Part shown: in pieces, positions 34,270-42,040 of the stretch
Layout: every line of letters begins with the position of its first letter
Position numbering within the stretch: position 1 is the stretch's first letter
Assembly (NCBI GenBank): GCA_964236585.1
Contig: CAXSFE010000009.1
Location: forward strand, 1 to 54,147
Length of the DNA: 54,147 bases
Direction of reading: 5' to 3'
From: CAXSEF01 sp964236585
Lineage (GTDB): Bacteria > Pseudomonadota > Alphaproteobacteria > Acetobacterales > Acetobacteraceae
Translations under genes and position numbers: made by a program
The notes under the pieces: model-generated
Databases searched by the model: none
Told to the model about the DNA's origin: nothing
Seen by the model: only the letters and a program-made list of their open reading frames with translations

Positions 34270-34482
34270 ATGTGGAACGAGCCGTACCTGGAGACCTGCT
34301 GCCGCTCGGCCCTGCATCGCCTGTGCGTGTGCGACGAGGCAGGCCGGCCGCCGGGGATGAAGGACGGCAACTGCCTGGAGCGGCTGGCCGCGATGGGCCT
34401 GGCGGTGCAGCGGGCGGACGAGCGGTTTGACGTCACCGAGAGCGGCAGGGTGCGGCACGCGTCGGAGGTCATGAAGGCCTAG
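34270..34482 (+). CDS. Small conserved-looking protein, possibly winged-helix-like
   Basis: 70 residues (MWNEPYLETCCRSALHRLC at the N-terminus, then CLERLAAMGLAVQRADERFD). The second half, ending VTESGRVRHASEVMKA, resembles the recognition helix and wing of small winged-helix proteins (LERLAxMGLAxxxxDxRFxVTxxG). Four cysteines cluster in the N-terminal 25 residues. GGGAG lies 8-9 nt before the ATG. It is divergent from pyrD and convergent with the cold-shock-domain gene. Coding is supported by composition unlike the shadows around it; function unknown. Confidence 0.6.
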   Translation: MWNEPYLETCCRSALHRLCVCDEAGRPPGMKDGNCLERLAAMGLAVQRADERFDVTESGRVRHASEVMKA

Positions 34483-34650
34483 CGTCCGCCGGGCCGGGAA
34501 GGCAGGGTAACAGCCCTGCTCCATCCTGGGACACAGCAACCGGGCCGAGATCCGCTTTCCGCGAACTTGTCTTCGGCCCCGCCGCTGCGGTCCGTACCGC
34601 CGCATTCTTTCGTGTGCGGACCTGAGGGCGCCGCCCTCTCCTTGGGCAGG

Positions 34651-34666
34651 CCTTGCTTCAGCAAGG
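34651..34666. terminator. Possible hairpin terminator after cold-shock-domain gene
   Basis: Perfect 6-bp stem CCTTGC/GCAAGG with a TTCA loop, about 40 bp beyond the stop of the minus-strand cold-shock-domain gene and 170 bp beyond the convergent small gene. No T-run follows. It could be a bare remnant of a composite repeat, whose arms end in the same hexamers. Confidence 0.35.
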
Positions 34667-34704
34667 AGGCGGAGTCCTGGATTGGCTGCGGGGTCGTCGG
34701 CGCG

Positions 34705-35949
34705 CTAGGCCAGCGTGAGGCTTGCCGCTTCGGGTCCCTTTGCTCCCTGGATGACCTGCATGCGGACGCTCTGGCCGTCGGTGAGCTGGGCCAGGCCGGC
34801 ACGCTCGAGCGTCGAGGCATGCACGAAGACGTCCTTCCCGCCGCTGCCGGGGGTGATGAAGCCAAAACCCTTGCGCGGGTTGTACCACTTGACCGTGCCG
34901 CCCATCTCGACGCCTGCGCCAGGCTCCACGGCGTCGCCGGCGGGGGCCGGCGGCCTGGCCCGGAGCAGGGGAGGAGGCGGCGCCGGTGGCGCAGGAGGAA
35001 GGCCGGACACGCCGGTCAGGAGATAGCAGGGAGCCTGTGCCGCGCGCGTGCTGTCGGCGTCCGACTCGATGGCGTTCTGCACCGCCCGCCGTCGAACGCG
35101 CAGCACGGTGACCGCCGCGGGACCATCAAGGATGTCGTCGAAATCCTCGGAAAGGACCGAAAGCCAGTAGGGAATGCCGCCGCGCTCGGTGAGGATGATC
35201 GGATCGTCGACGCTGCACGGCAGGCCGGACTGCAGCAGCACCTTTGCTTCGTTCGGAGAGGCCAGATGGTAGAGGTAGCCGTCCGGCCGGTCGTTGGCGC
35301 GGATCGGGTGCGGGTTGACGATGGCCAACGCCGCATCCGAGGCGGTGATGACCAGGGGTTTCGCCGGTCCCGACGGAGTCAGCTTCGGCGCCGGCTCCGA
35401 CGCAACAGGGGCGGGCTCGACCACTTGCTCGTCCGATGGCGGGACCACGCTCGGGTTTTCGGCGGAGGTTGGGGACGGGGCAAGCGCGACGACGTCGGCA
35501 GGCGTGTCTGCGGCTGGCTGATCCGGAGTGGCGTTGGGGATCGCTGCAGCCTCGTCGCCGGCACGCGCTGCCTCCGCCGGCGGCGTGTCGACAGGCTCCG
35601 GTCGGCTCGCCAGGCTGTCCGGCGCCACGGCGGCGGCAGACCCAGCCTTGGGAGTCCTGCGCCTGGCGGCGGTGCGAGGCGGAGCAGGCGCGATGTCCTC
35701 GGCGTCGGGGGATACAGGTGCGTCGAGCGGCAGGACGGCGTCGGCGGTGGGCAGGTCGGTCGACTTCCTGCGCCGGGTCGGTTTTGCCTTGGCCGGGAGT
35801 GGAACCGGGTCGTTCGCGGCTTGGCCGGACGACGGGAAGCCGTTTGCGGCAGGGTCCTGGTGCGGGCTGGTTTGTGCATGCGGCAGGGTCGGCGCCGGGT
35901 CCGGCTCGAGAGGCATGTCGCTGCGGGCGTCTTGGTCGGAATTCGGCAT
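34705..35949 (-). CDS. Cold-shock-domain protein with long disordered N-terminus and ART-like middle domain
   Basis: 414 residues. Residues 1-195 are low-complexity (Pro, Ala, Ser, Asp) with basic patches (KPTRRRKS, RTAARRRTPKAG). Residues 224-312 form a compact segment beginning YLYHLASPNEAKVLLQSGL, then DDPIILTERGGIPYWLSVLS and a strand VTVLRVRRRAV; the YH-x-T/A-S...IL..GL pattern recalls the ADP-ribosyltransferase/KptA/DarT fold, but this is my reading, not an established family. After a Pro linker, 350-413 is a bona fide cold-shock domain: GTVKWYNPRKGFGFI (RNP1) and DVFVHAS (RNP2). An RNA-binding domain joined to a putative RNA- or nucleotide-modifying domain is noteworthy. AGG precedes ATG 35949. 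Confidence 0.82.
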   Translation of the reverse strand: MPNSDQDARSDMPLEPDPAPTLPHAQTSPHQDPAANGFPSSGQAANDPVPLPAKAKPTRRRKSTDLPTADAVLPLDAPVSPDAEDIAPAPPRTAARRRTPKAGSAAAVAPDSLASRPEPVDTPPAEAARAGDEAAAIPNATPDQPAADTPADVVALAPSPTSAENPSVVPPSDEQVVEPAPVASEPAPKLTPSGPAKPLVITASDAALAIVNPHPIRANDRPDGYLYHLASPNEAKVLLQSGLPCSVDDPIILTERGGIPYWLSVLSEDFDDILDGPAAVTVLRVRRRAVQNAIESDADSTRAAQAPCYLLTGVSGLPPAPPAPPPPLLRARPPAPAGDAVEPGAGVEMGGTVKWYNPRKGFGFITPGSGGKDVFVHASTLERAGLAQLTDGQSVRMQVIQGAKGPEAASLTLA

Positions 35950-36502
35950 CAATAGCCTCGTTGATGGTGTCGGCAGGCATGCCACGCCCGGCGTTCGGGT
36001 CAGCCGGGAGTTCAGCGCTGAGCCGGGAACCAGGTCCTGTGCGGCGGGCGACCGCTGATGCCGAACAGCATTGTTGTCTATCGTTCGGCTTCTCATGACT
36101 TCGCGAAAGGCCCGGGATCCAGGCAGTCGCCGCACCGCATGCCACGCATATCCCCGCGTATGCCGGGGCCTGCATCATGACGTGTGCGCGGCGAGAGATC
36201 TGGCTGAGCGCCTGATGGTATTGCCGCAGGATGCGCTCCCGTCAAGCCGGCACGGGCCTGCGCCGACGGCCTCGCCGGGGGGCGACGCGATCCTGGGACG
36301 CCCCGTGGGTGATGGTTGCAGGCCATGCCGCGCGGGATCGGGCCTTGGACGGGTCGGGTTCGCAGCAGGGACGGGTCGAGGCGCAACACAGACGCGAGAC
36401 GTGGTGAACCCCCGTGGAATCGTTGCCAGACACGAGCCTGGCGGGAACTGCCTTGCCTGTTGCGGGTGTGCAGGAGTCCGCCCCGGCATCCTTTCGCCGG
36501 GA
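35950..36502. other. Intergenic region, no supported gene
   Basis: 553 bp between hemW and the cold-shock-domain gene, both minus strand. It is slightly less GC-biased in codon positions and none of the frames shows family-like or amino-acid-balanced sequence. It should carry the promoter of the cold-shock-domain gene. No composite repeat copy is present, which is unusual for a gap this size between 3.5 and 42 kb. Confidence 0.5.
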
Positions 36503-37654
36503 TCAGACGACCAGTGCGACCAGCAATGCATCAAGGCGCAGACGCCCCTCGGCCGTTGCCCGCAGCACACCGGCGCCGCGCTCCACGTAGCCGGCGGAGA
36601 GCGCCTGGTCGAGCACGTCCAGCTCGACTGCCTCGTTCATCGCCATTCCGGTGCGCGACGCGAACCGCACCTCGTCGACCCCCTCGTCGAGGCGCAAGCC
36701 CATCAGCAGCATCTCGCGTGCCCGCTCGCGAGACGAGACCGCTGCGTCGCCCTGGCTGCCATGCCCACAGCGCTCGACGCGCTCGGCCCAGATCTCCGGC
36801 GCTCTGTGGCGTCGCGTGGCCAGCAGCGTGCCGCCGGACAGGCTGACCCTGCCGTGGGCGCCGGGGCCGATCCCGGCGTAGTCGCTGTAGCGCCAGTAGG
36901 CGAGGTTGTGCCGGCTTTCCGCTCCTGGACGGGCGTAGTTCGACACCTCGTAGGGCAGCAGGCCGAAGCGGGCTGCCTCCTCGGCGGTGGCCTCGTACAG
37001 CGCGGCAGCAGCGTCGCCCTCGGGAAGAACCAGCTCGCCGCGACGGTGCAGCGCCTCGAACGCGGTGCCAGGCTCGATCGTGAGCTGGTAGAGGGAGAGG
37101 TGGTCGGCGACGAGGCGGAGCGCGTCCTGCAGCTCCGCCCGCCAGGCTTCCAGCGTCTGGCCAGGCCGGGCGTAGATCAGGTCGAACGAGATGCGGGGGA
37201 AGATGTCCCTGGCAATCTCGAGTGCGGTCACTGCGTCGCGGGCGGAGTGCCTGCGCCCGAGCGAGGCGAGGGCCGCGTCGGACAGGCTCTGCACTCCCAG
37301 CGAGGCCCGGTTCACGCCGGCCTGGCGAAAGGCCTCGAGCCGGCCGGCCTCGACGCTGGTGGGATTGGCCTCAAGTGTCACCTCGAGGCCGGGCAGCGGG
37401 TCGAACAGCGTGCAGGCGTCCGCGACAAGGGTGGCCACCGTGTCCGGGGCCATCAGGCTCGGCGTGCCGCCGCCGAAGAAGATCGAGCCGAGCGGGCGGC
37501 GGCCGAGGCGGGCGGCCTCCCAGGCGAGCTCGGTGCGCAGCGCGGCGGCGAAGCGGGCCTGCGGAACGACGTCGCGGACGTGGCTGTTGAAGTCGCAGTA
37601 CGGGCATTTGGCCAGGCAGAACGGCCAGTGGATGTAGAGGGCGAGAGGCTCCAT
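36503..37654 (-). CDS. hemW: HemW-like radical SAM protein (haem chaperone, formerly coproporphyrinogen III oxidase-like)
   Basis: 383 residues. Radical SAM 4Fe-4S motif C-x3-C-x2-C at Cys13, Cys17, Cys20 (WPFCLAKCPYCDF), SIFFGGGTPSLMAP for SAM binding, LEANPTS, RASLGVQSLSDAAL, SFDLIYARPGQT, LSLYQLTIEPGT, and the HemW C-terminal signature ESRHNLAYWRYSDYAGIGPG. HemW lacks oxidase activity and delivers haem to membrane enzymes; true HemN has extra N-terminal residues that are missing here. Start at ATG 37654; the extension to 37690 reads repeat sequence. Confidence 0.93.
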   Translation of the reverse strand: MEPLALYIHWPFCLAKCPYCDFNSHVRDVVPQARFAAALRTELAWEAARLGRRPLGSIFFGGGTPSLMAPDTVATLVADACTLFDPLPGLEVTLEANPTSVEAGRLEAFRQAGVNRASLGVQSLSDAALASLGRRHSARDAVTALEIARDIFPRISFDLIYARPGQTLEAWRAELQDALRLVADHLSLYQLTIEPGTAFEALHRRGELVLPEGDAAAALYEATAEEAARFGLLPYEVSNYARPGAESRHNLAYWRYSDYAGIGPGAHGRVSLSGGTLLATRRHRAPEIWAERVERCGHGSQGDAAVSSRERAREMLLMGLRLDEGVDEVRFASRTGMAMNEAVELDVLDQALSAGYVERGAGVLRATAEGRLRLDALLVALVV

Positions 37655-37686
37655 GAGCGCCAGATGGGGTGTCGCTGAGGAAGGAA

Positions 37687-37805
37687 GCAAGGCTGGGCTC
37701 TGCCCAGACCCGCCAGGGGCGAGCCGCCCCTGGACCGGCCTTGCTTAAGGAAGACCCGCCAGGGGGGCTCCCCCCTGGCGGGTCTGGGCAGAGCCTCAAC
37801 CTTGC
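37687..37805. repeat. Composite hairpin repeat copy R15
   Basis: Between the methyltransferase stop and the hemW start, same strand. Left arm CTGGGCTCTGCCCAG and CCAGGGGCGAGCCGCCCCTGG; centre CTTAAGG; right arm CCAGGGGGGCTCCCCCCTGG, CGGGTCT, GGCAGAGCC and CCTTGC. Confidence 0.92.
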
Positions 37806-37813
37806 TTCCTCCG

Positions 37814-38512
37814 TCAGCTGAGCCGGTAGATCACCGTCTCGCGCGTTGGCCGGTCCTCCAGCTCCAGGGTGGTCGGCACCTGGAAGCGGGCGATCTCGTG
37901 CATTCCGTCGTGAGGCAGGTAGGCGCGCCCCGGATCGGCGATCCAGACCTCGGAGTTCCGCGCCATGTCCCGCAGCCAGGGCAGGATGTGGCCGGTCATG
38001 GGCGCCTCATAGCAGACGTCGCCGCACAGGATCAGGTCCCACCTGGAGGGCGCGCCGACGACGTCTTCGGTGGTGCAGGTGACGTCCACGCCGGCCAAGC
38101 GTGCGTTCAGCCGGTTGGCCGCCAGGGCCAGGGGGTCGATGTCGGCGGCCTCCACGCTGGCGGCCCCGGCGCGGGCAGCGGCGATCGCGGCGATGCCGCA
38201 GCCGGCGGCGAAGTCGAGCACACGCCGGCCGGCGACGAGCGAGGGCCGGTCCAGCATGAGGCGTGCGAGCGCCTGCCCGCCCGGCCAGGCGAAGGCCCAG
38301 AACGGCGGCGCGGTGCCCGTGCGTTCGAGCCAGGCCTCGGTCGCGGTCCAGATCGGGGTGATCTCGGTCGCGAGATGCAGGGTGAATTCCGGCACCATCG
38401 GCGCTCGGGCCCGGACCGTGTGGTCACGCACGAAGCGTTCCGCGTCAGCGACGGCCTCCCGGGTCGTCGCGTCCGGCGGCTCCGGCACGGTGGTGCCACC
38501 GCGCGTGGTCAC
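37814..38512 (-). CDS. Class I SAM methyltransferase, ETFB-lysine-methyltransferase-like
   Basis: 232 residues. The N-terminal signature region (FVRDHTVRARAPMVPEFTLH, LATEITPIWTATEAWL, PPFWAFAWPGGQALARLMLD) precedes a Rossmann fold: SAM motif I VLDFAAGCGIAAIAAARAGA, DIDPLALAANRLNA, and post-motif DLILCGDVCYE. This arrangement matches bacterial homologues of ETFBKMT/METTL20, which methylate lysines of electron-transfer-flavoprotein beta. It begins with GTG at 38512, whose GTGA overlaps the ubiA stop codon, so the two are coupled. ETF feeds electrons to ubiquinone, which gives a loose functional link with ubiA. Substrate assignment is by similarity from memory. Confidence 0.82.
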   Translation of the reverse strand: MTTRGGTTVPEPPDATTREAVADAERFVRDHTVRARAPMVPEFTLHLATEITPIWTATEAWLERTGTAPPFWAFAWPGGQALARLMLDRPSLVAGRRVLDFAAGCGIAAIAAARAGAASVEAADIDPLALAANRLNARLAGVDVTCTTEDVVGAPSRWDLILCGDVCYEAPMTGHILPWLRDMARNSEVWIADPGRAYLPHDGMHEIARFQVPTTLELEDRPTRETVIYRLS

Positions 38513-39420
38513 AGGCGGCCAGCCAGAAGGGCCAGGGCGACCGCGAGCCCGACCTCGCGGTTGGCGCGGAACAGCCGCAGGCAGGTGGCGGGATCGGTGA
38601 TGTCCAGCGCCTGCACCTGGCGTGCGAGCAGGAGCGCCGGGAGCGGCAGTGCCGCCCAGAACCACGGACCGAGTCCGGCAAGAGCCCCGGCGAGCGCCAG
38701 CGCGGCGACGGCGCCCACGTAGCTGCAGCCCACGAACAGCCGGGCCTGGCCGGCGAAGCGGCGCGAGGTCGAGCGCACGCCGACCACGGCGTCGTCCTCG
38801 ATGTCCTGGAAGCCGTAGACCGTGTCGAAGCCGAGGTCCCACAGGATCGCCGCGGCGTAGAGGGCGAAGCCGGCCGCGCCGAGGTGTCCGGCAGCAGCCG
38901 TGCCCATGGGTGCGCCGAAGCCGAAGGTGAAGCCCATCACGAGCTGAGGCCACCAGGTGACGCGCTTGGCGAGCGGGTAGAGCGCCACGAGCACGAGTAC
39001 CCCTGTGCCCAGGGCCCAACAGGTGCGGTCGAGCTGCAGCAGCACGACGAGGCCGGCGAGCAGCAGGAGAGTCAGGAACCACGCGGCCTCGCGCAGGCGC
39101 AGGGCACCGGAGGCAAGTGGTCGGCCGGCGGTGCGCGCGACTTGGCGGTCGAGGTCGCGGTCCCACATGTCGTTCACGACGCAGCCGGCGGCGCGCATCA
39201 CCACGCTGCCGACCGCGAACAGGGCCGCGAGCCGCAGCGTCTGGGGCAAAGGGGCGCGCTGCAGCAGGAGGCCCCACAGGCCGGGCAGGAACAGCAGCCA
39301 GATGCCGACCGGCCGGTCCAGACGCGCGAGAAGCGCGTAGGGACGCCAGGCAGGCGGCAGGCGCGCGACCCAGCCTCGCGCGTCGATGTCGGTGAAGGGC
39401 GGCGGGCTGGCGAAGGACAA
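38509..39420 (-). CDS. ubiA: 4-hydroxybenzoate polyprenyltransferase UbiA
   Basis: 303 residues with about eight membrane helices. Aspartate motif 1 is N83-D84-x2-D87-x3-D91 (CVVNDMWDRDLDRQVARTAG); motif 2 is GFQDIEDDAVVGVRS. PYALLARLDRPVGIWLLFLP marks the N-terminal substrate helix. It prenylates 4-hydroxybenzoate in ubiquinone synthesis. There is no ATG in the right place; the frame opens with TTG at 39420 immediately after an in-frame stop, with CAGG 8 nt upstream, so a TTG start is likely. Confidence 0.93.
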   Translation of the reverse strand: MSFASPPPFTDIDARGWVARLPPAWRPYALLARLDRPVGIWLLFLPGLWGLLLQRAPLPQTLRLAALFAVGSVVMRAAGCVVNDMWDRDLDRQVARTAGRPLASGALRLREAAWFLTLLLLAGLVVLLQLDRTCWALGTGVLVLVALYPLAKRVTWWPQLVMGFTFGFGAPMGTAAAGHLGAAGFALYAAAILWDLGFDTVYGFQDIEDDAVVGVRSTSRRFAGQARLFVGCSYVGAVAALALAGALAGLGPWFWAALPLPALLLARQVQALDITDPATCLRLFRANREVGLAVALALLAGRL

Positions 39421-39499
39421 CGCTTAGACCTGGCGGAGGCAAGGAGCGATTGTCGGGCGTCCCTGGTCTTTGTCTCGCCGTTTGCCCACTCTGGCCCCC

Positions 39500-40213
39500 A
39501 TGCAGGATGCGCCGCGGCTGTTCGTAGAGCATTCCCTGTCGCCGGGCGCCATCCTGGCGGCGTCGGGGCCGCAGGCGCACTACCTGCAGGTCGTGATGCG
39601 CCGCCCGGACGGCAGCGCGCTGCGCCTGTTCAACGGCGTCGACGGGGAGTGGGACGCGGCGCTGCGGGCCGGGCGGCGCGACCGGGCGGAGTTCGTGGTC
39701 GCGGGGTGCGTGCGGCCGCAGGTGGCGGAGCCGGGCGTGGCGCTGGTGTTCGCGCTCCTCAAGCGCGACGCCACGGACCTCGTGGTGCGGCAGGCAACGG
39801 AGCTGGGGGTCAGGTCGCTGCAGCCGGTGTTCACCGAACGCACCAACAGCGCGCGGCTCAACGCCGAGCGGCTGACGCTGATCGCGCGCGAGGCGGCGGA
39901 GCAGAGCGAGCGGCTGGGCGTGCCGACGCTGCACCCCGCGCGCCGCCTGGCCGACCTCCTGGGGGACTGGCCGGACGGCGACGTGCTGGTGGCCGCGGTG
40001 GAGCGGGCCGGGGCGGAGGCGCTGCGGCCGGCGCGCGAGCCGATGCGCACGGCGCTGCTGGTCGGGCCGGAAGGCGGCTTCTCGGGGGCGGAGCTTGACG
40101 CGCTGCGTGCGCGCCCCTTTGTTCTGCCCGCGACGCTTGGGCCCCGCATCCTGCGGGCCGAGACGGCCGCCATCGTCGGCCTCGCCCTGCTGCAGGCGTC
40201 CGGCCCCCGCTGA
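39500..40213 (+). CDS. rsmE: 16S rRNA (uracil-1498-N3)-methyltransferase RsmE
   Basis: 237 residues. SPOUT-class enzyme: N-terminal PUA-like part (LFVEHSLSPGAILAASGPQA, RPDGSALRLFNG), then the knotted domain with ATELGVRSLQPVFTERTNSA, LLVGPEGGFSGAELDALRA, and LGPRILRAETAAIVGLALLQ. It methylates U1498 in the decoding region of 16S rRNA. ATG 39500 is preferred over 39470 because the PUA part begins at once. Divergent from ubiA across 79 bp; gshA follows by 31 bp, so the two may be cotranscribed. Confidence 0.95.
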   Translation: MQDAPRLFVEHSLSPGAILAASGPQAHYLQVVMRRPDGSALRLFNGVDGEWDAALRAGRRDRAEFVVAGCVRPQVAEPGVALVFALLKRDATDLVVRQATELGVRSLQPVFTERTNSARLNAERLTLIAREAAEQSERLGVPTLHPARRLADLLGDWPDGDVLVAAVERAGAEALRPAREPMRTALLVGPEGGFSGAELDALRARPFVLPATLGPRILRAETAAIVGLALLQASGPR

Positions 40214-40244
40214 CACGGCCCGCCGGGCCGCTGACTGGAGTGCC

Positions 40245-41627
40245 ATGTCCAATCCCGGAGAAGCCGACGCGACGCCGATCGCCTCGATCCGCCAGCTGGC
40301 TGAGCACATCGCGGCCGGCTGCAAGCCGCGCGACGCATGGCGGATCGGCACGGAGCACGAAAAGTTCGGCTTTCAACGGCCAGCCCGCCCCGGAGAGCCG
40401 GACGCGTCCGGGTCGGCGATGGCCTACGAGCCTCCGGGCTACGCGCCCGACGGCATCCGCGCGGTGCTGGACGGGATTGCGGCGCGAGGCTGGACGCCGA
40501 TCAGCGACTCCGGGTCGGTGATCGGGCTGAGCCGCGGCGGAGCCAGCGTGTCGCTCGAGCCGGCCGGGCAGTTCGAGCTGTCAGGCGCGCCGCTGGCAAG
40601 CCTGCACGAGACGCGGGCGGAACTGGACGCGCATCTCGCCGACCTGCACGCGGTCGCGCGGCCGATGGGTCTGGGGTTCGCTCCGCTCGGCTTCCACCCG
40701 ATCGGCACGCGCGAGGCGATGCCGTGGATGCCCAAGAGCCGCTACGCGATCATGCGGCGCTACATGCAGCGCACCGGCACGCGCGGGCTCGACATGATGC
40801 TGCGCACCTGCACGGTGCAGGTGAACCTCGACTACGCCAGCGAGGCCGACATGGTCCACAAGCTGCGCGTGGGCCTGCTGCTGCAACCGGTGGCCACCGC
40901 GCTGTTCGCCAACTCGCCGTTTACGGAGGGGCGGCCGAACGGGCTGCTCTCCGCCCGTGCCAACGTGTGGCTCGACACGGACGCCGACAGGACCGGCATC
41001 CCGGCCGTGGTGTTCGAGGAGGGATTCGGGTTCGAGCGCTACGTCGAGTGGCTGCTGGACGTGCCGATGTACTTCGCCATGCGCGACGGCGGCCACGTCG
41101 ACCTGGCGGGACGGTCCTTCCGCGACTTGATGGCGGGGCGGCTGGCGGGCGAGGTGGCGGGCGAGGCCACGGTGGGCGACTTCGCGGACCACATGACCAC
41201 GGCATTCACCGATGTGAGGCTCAAGCGGTTCCTGGAAATGCGCGGCGCGGACGCCGGCACGCCGGAGATGATGCTGGCGCAGTCTGCGCTGTGGGTGGGG
41301 CTGCTGTACGACGAGGCGGCGCTGTCGGCAGCCGTCTCGCTGGTCGGGCGCCACCCCTGGCAGGCGTTCGCGGCGCTGCGCGAGCACGTGCCCACTCGCG
41401 GGCTTGGCACGCCATGGGGCACGGGGACGCTTCGCGACGTGGCGCGCGACGTGGTGGCGATCGCGGCGGATGGGCTGCGCGCGCGCGGGCTGGGCGAGGA
41501 GGCAATGCTGGCGCCGCTGCACGCGATCGTGGCGGGCGGACCGACGCAGGCGGAGCACTGGCTTAGGCGCTATCACGGCGCCTGGGGGGGCGACGTGCGG
41601 CGGGTGTTCGACGAGGCGGAGGTCTAG
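40245..41627 (+). CDS. gshA: Glutamate-cysteine ligase, class II (plant/alphaproteobacterial type)
   Basis: 460 residues, standard for proteobacterial GCS2-type enzymes. Motifs: DAWRIGTEHEKFGF (30-43), VSLEPAGQFELSGAP, LGFAPLGFHPIGTREAMPWM, MMLRTCTVQVNLDYASEADM, LFANSPFTEGRPNGLLSARA, and DVPMYFAMRDGGHVDLAGR. It joins glutamate and cysteine in the first step of glutathione synthesis. GGAG lies 7 nt before ATG 40245. gshB is not in the window. Confidence 0.95.
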   Translation: MSNPGEADATPIASIRQLAEHIAAGCKPRDAWRIGTEHEKFGFQRPARPGEPDASGSAMAYEPPGYAPDGIRAVLDGIAARGWTPISDSGSVIGLSRGGASVSLEPAGQFELSGAPLASLHETRAELDAHLADLHAVARPMGLGFAPLGFHPIGTREAMPWMPKSRYAIMRRYMQRTGTRGLDMMLRTCTVQVNLDYASEADMVHKLRVGLLLQPVATALFANSPFTEGRPNGLLSARANVWLDTDADRTGIPAVVFEEGFGFERYVEWLLDVPMYFAMRDGGHVDLAGRSFRDLMAGRLAGEVAGEATVGDFADHMTTAFTDVRLKRFLEMRGADAGTPEMMLAQSALWVGLLYDEAALSAAVSLVGRHPWQAFAALREHVPTRGLGTPWGTGTLRDVARDVVAIAADGLRARGLGEEAMLAPLHAIVAGGPTQAEHWLRRYHGAWGGDVRRVFDEAEV

Positions 41628-41631
41628 GCAG

Positions 41632-42034
41632 GCAAGGTTGAGGCTCTGCCTCAAACTCCGCCAGGGCGAGCCGCCCTGGACCGGCTTTATTTGAGAAGGC
41701 ATTCCAAAGGTCCAGAGGCTGTTATAAACTTTCCGGCTCCGTTCCCCTGCGTCATGACGGACAGGAAGCATGTTCTTTCTTGAGAGAAAGAACCAAAGAA
41801 CTTTGCCCATAAGTTCCGGAGCCAGCCGGGAGCCCGGGACCTCATGGGCAAAGTCTTTTTGCTTCTTTTCTTCAGAAAAAGAAGAGTTTTACTTTTCTGT
41901 GAGAATGGCCGGGCGCCGCCAGATCAATAATGGCCTCCAGCTCTTGGCGGGTCTGGGCGTAGCTGGCCGAAGGTTCCGACGGTCCGCTCGGGCCGTCGGA
42001 ATGGCGAGCGGAGGGGGAACCCAGCCCTGCTTGC
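41632..42034. repeat. Composite hairpin repeat copy R16, split by an insertion
   Basis: Left piece 41632-41716: GCAAGG, GAGGCTCTGCCTC, CCAGGGCGAGCCGCCCTGG, then CCAAAGG. Right piece about 41940-42034: CTTGGCGGGTCTGGGC, the extended-subtype 12-bp stem at 41974-42001 (TTCCGACGG..CCGTCGGAA), and ending CCCTGCTTGC. The right piece matches R4 module for module. The gap between them contains unrelated AT-rich sequence. Confidence 0.75.
41717..41935. mobile_element. AT-rich inverted-repeat element (MITE-like), inserted in R16
   Basis: Two long arms face each other: 41772-41810 and 41843-41884, sharing CTTTGCCCAT and ATGGGCAAAG next to a 30-bp spacer and matching at most positions further out. Each arm is itself a small palindrome (TTCTTTC..GAAAGAA; CTTCTTTTC..GAAAAAGAAG). 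Composition is far more AT-rich than any neighbour. There is no ORF. Outer limits are uncertain, set where R16 similarity stops. Non-autonomous element or fossil insertion-sequence end are both possible. Confidence 0.5.
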
Positions 42035-42040
42035 TGCCGC

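Larger units (their letters stand above)
41628..42040. other. Intergenic region between gshA and atoE-like gene
   Basis: 413 bp with no gene. It holds composite repeat R16, split into a left and a right piece, and between them a distinct AT-rich inverted-repeat element (see separate entries). Confidence 0.8.

Noticed and set aside
34491..34704. A degenerate further copy of the composite repeat after the small gene
   Set aside because: A hairpin ending in the same hexamers is present, but GCTCTGCC, the linker and the mirrored arm are not found, so it was left as a possible terminator.
41717..41935. Complete insertion sequence next to gshA
   Set aside because: There is no transposase frame and only inverted arms; it is at most a non-autonomous element.
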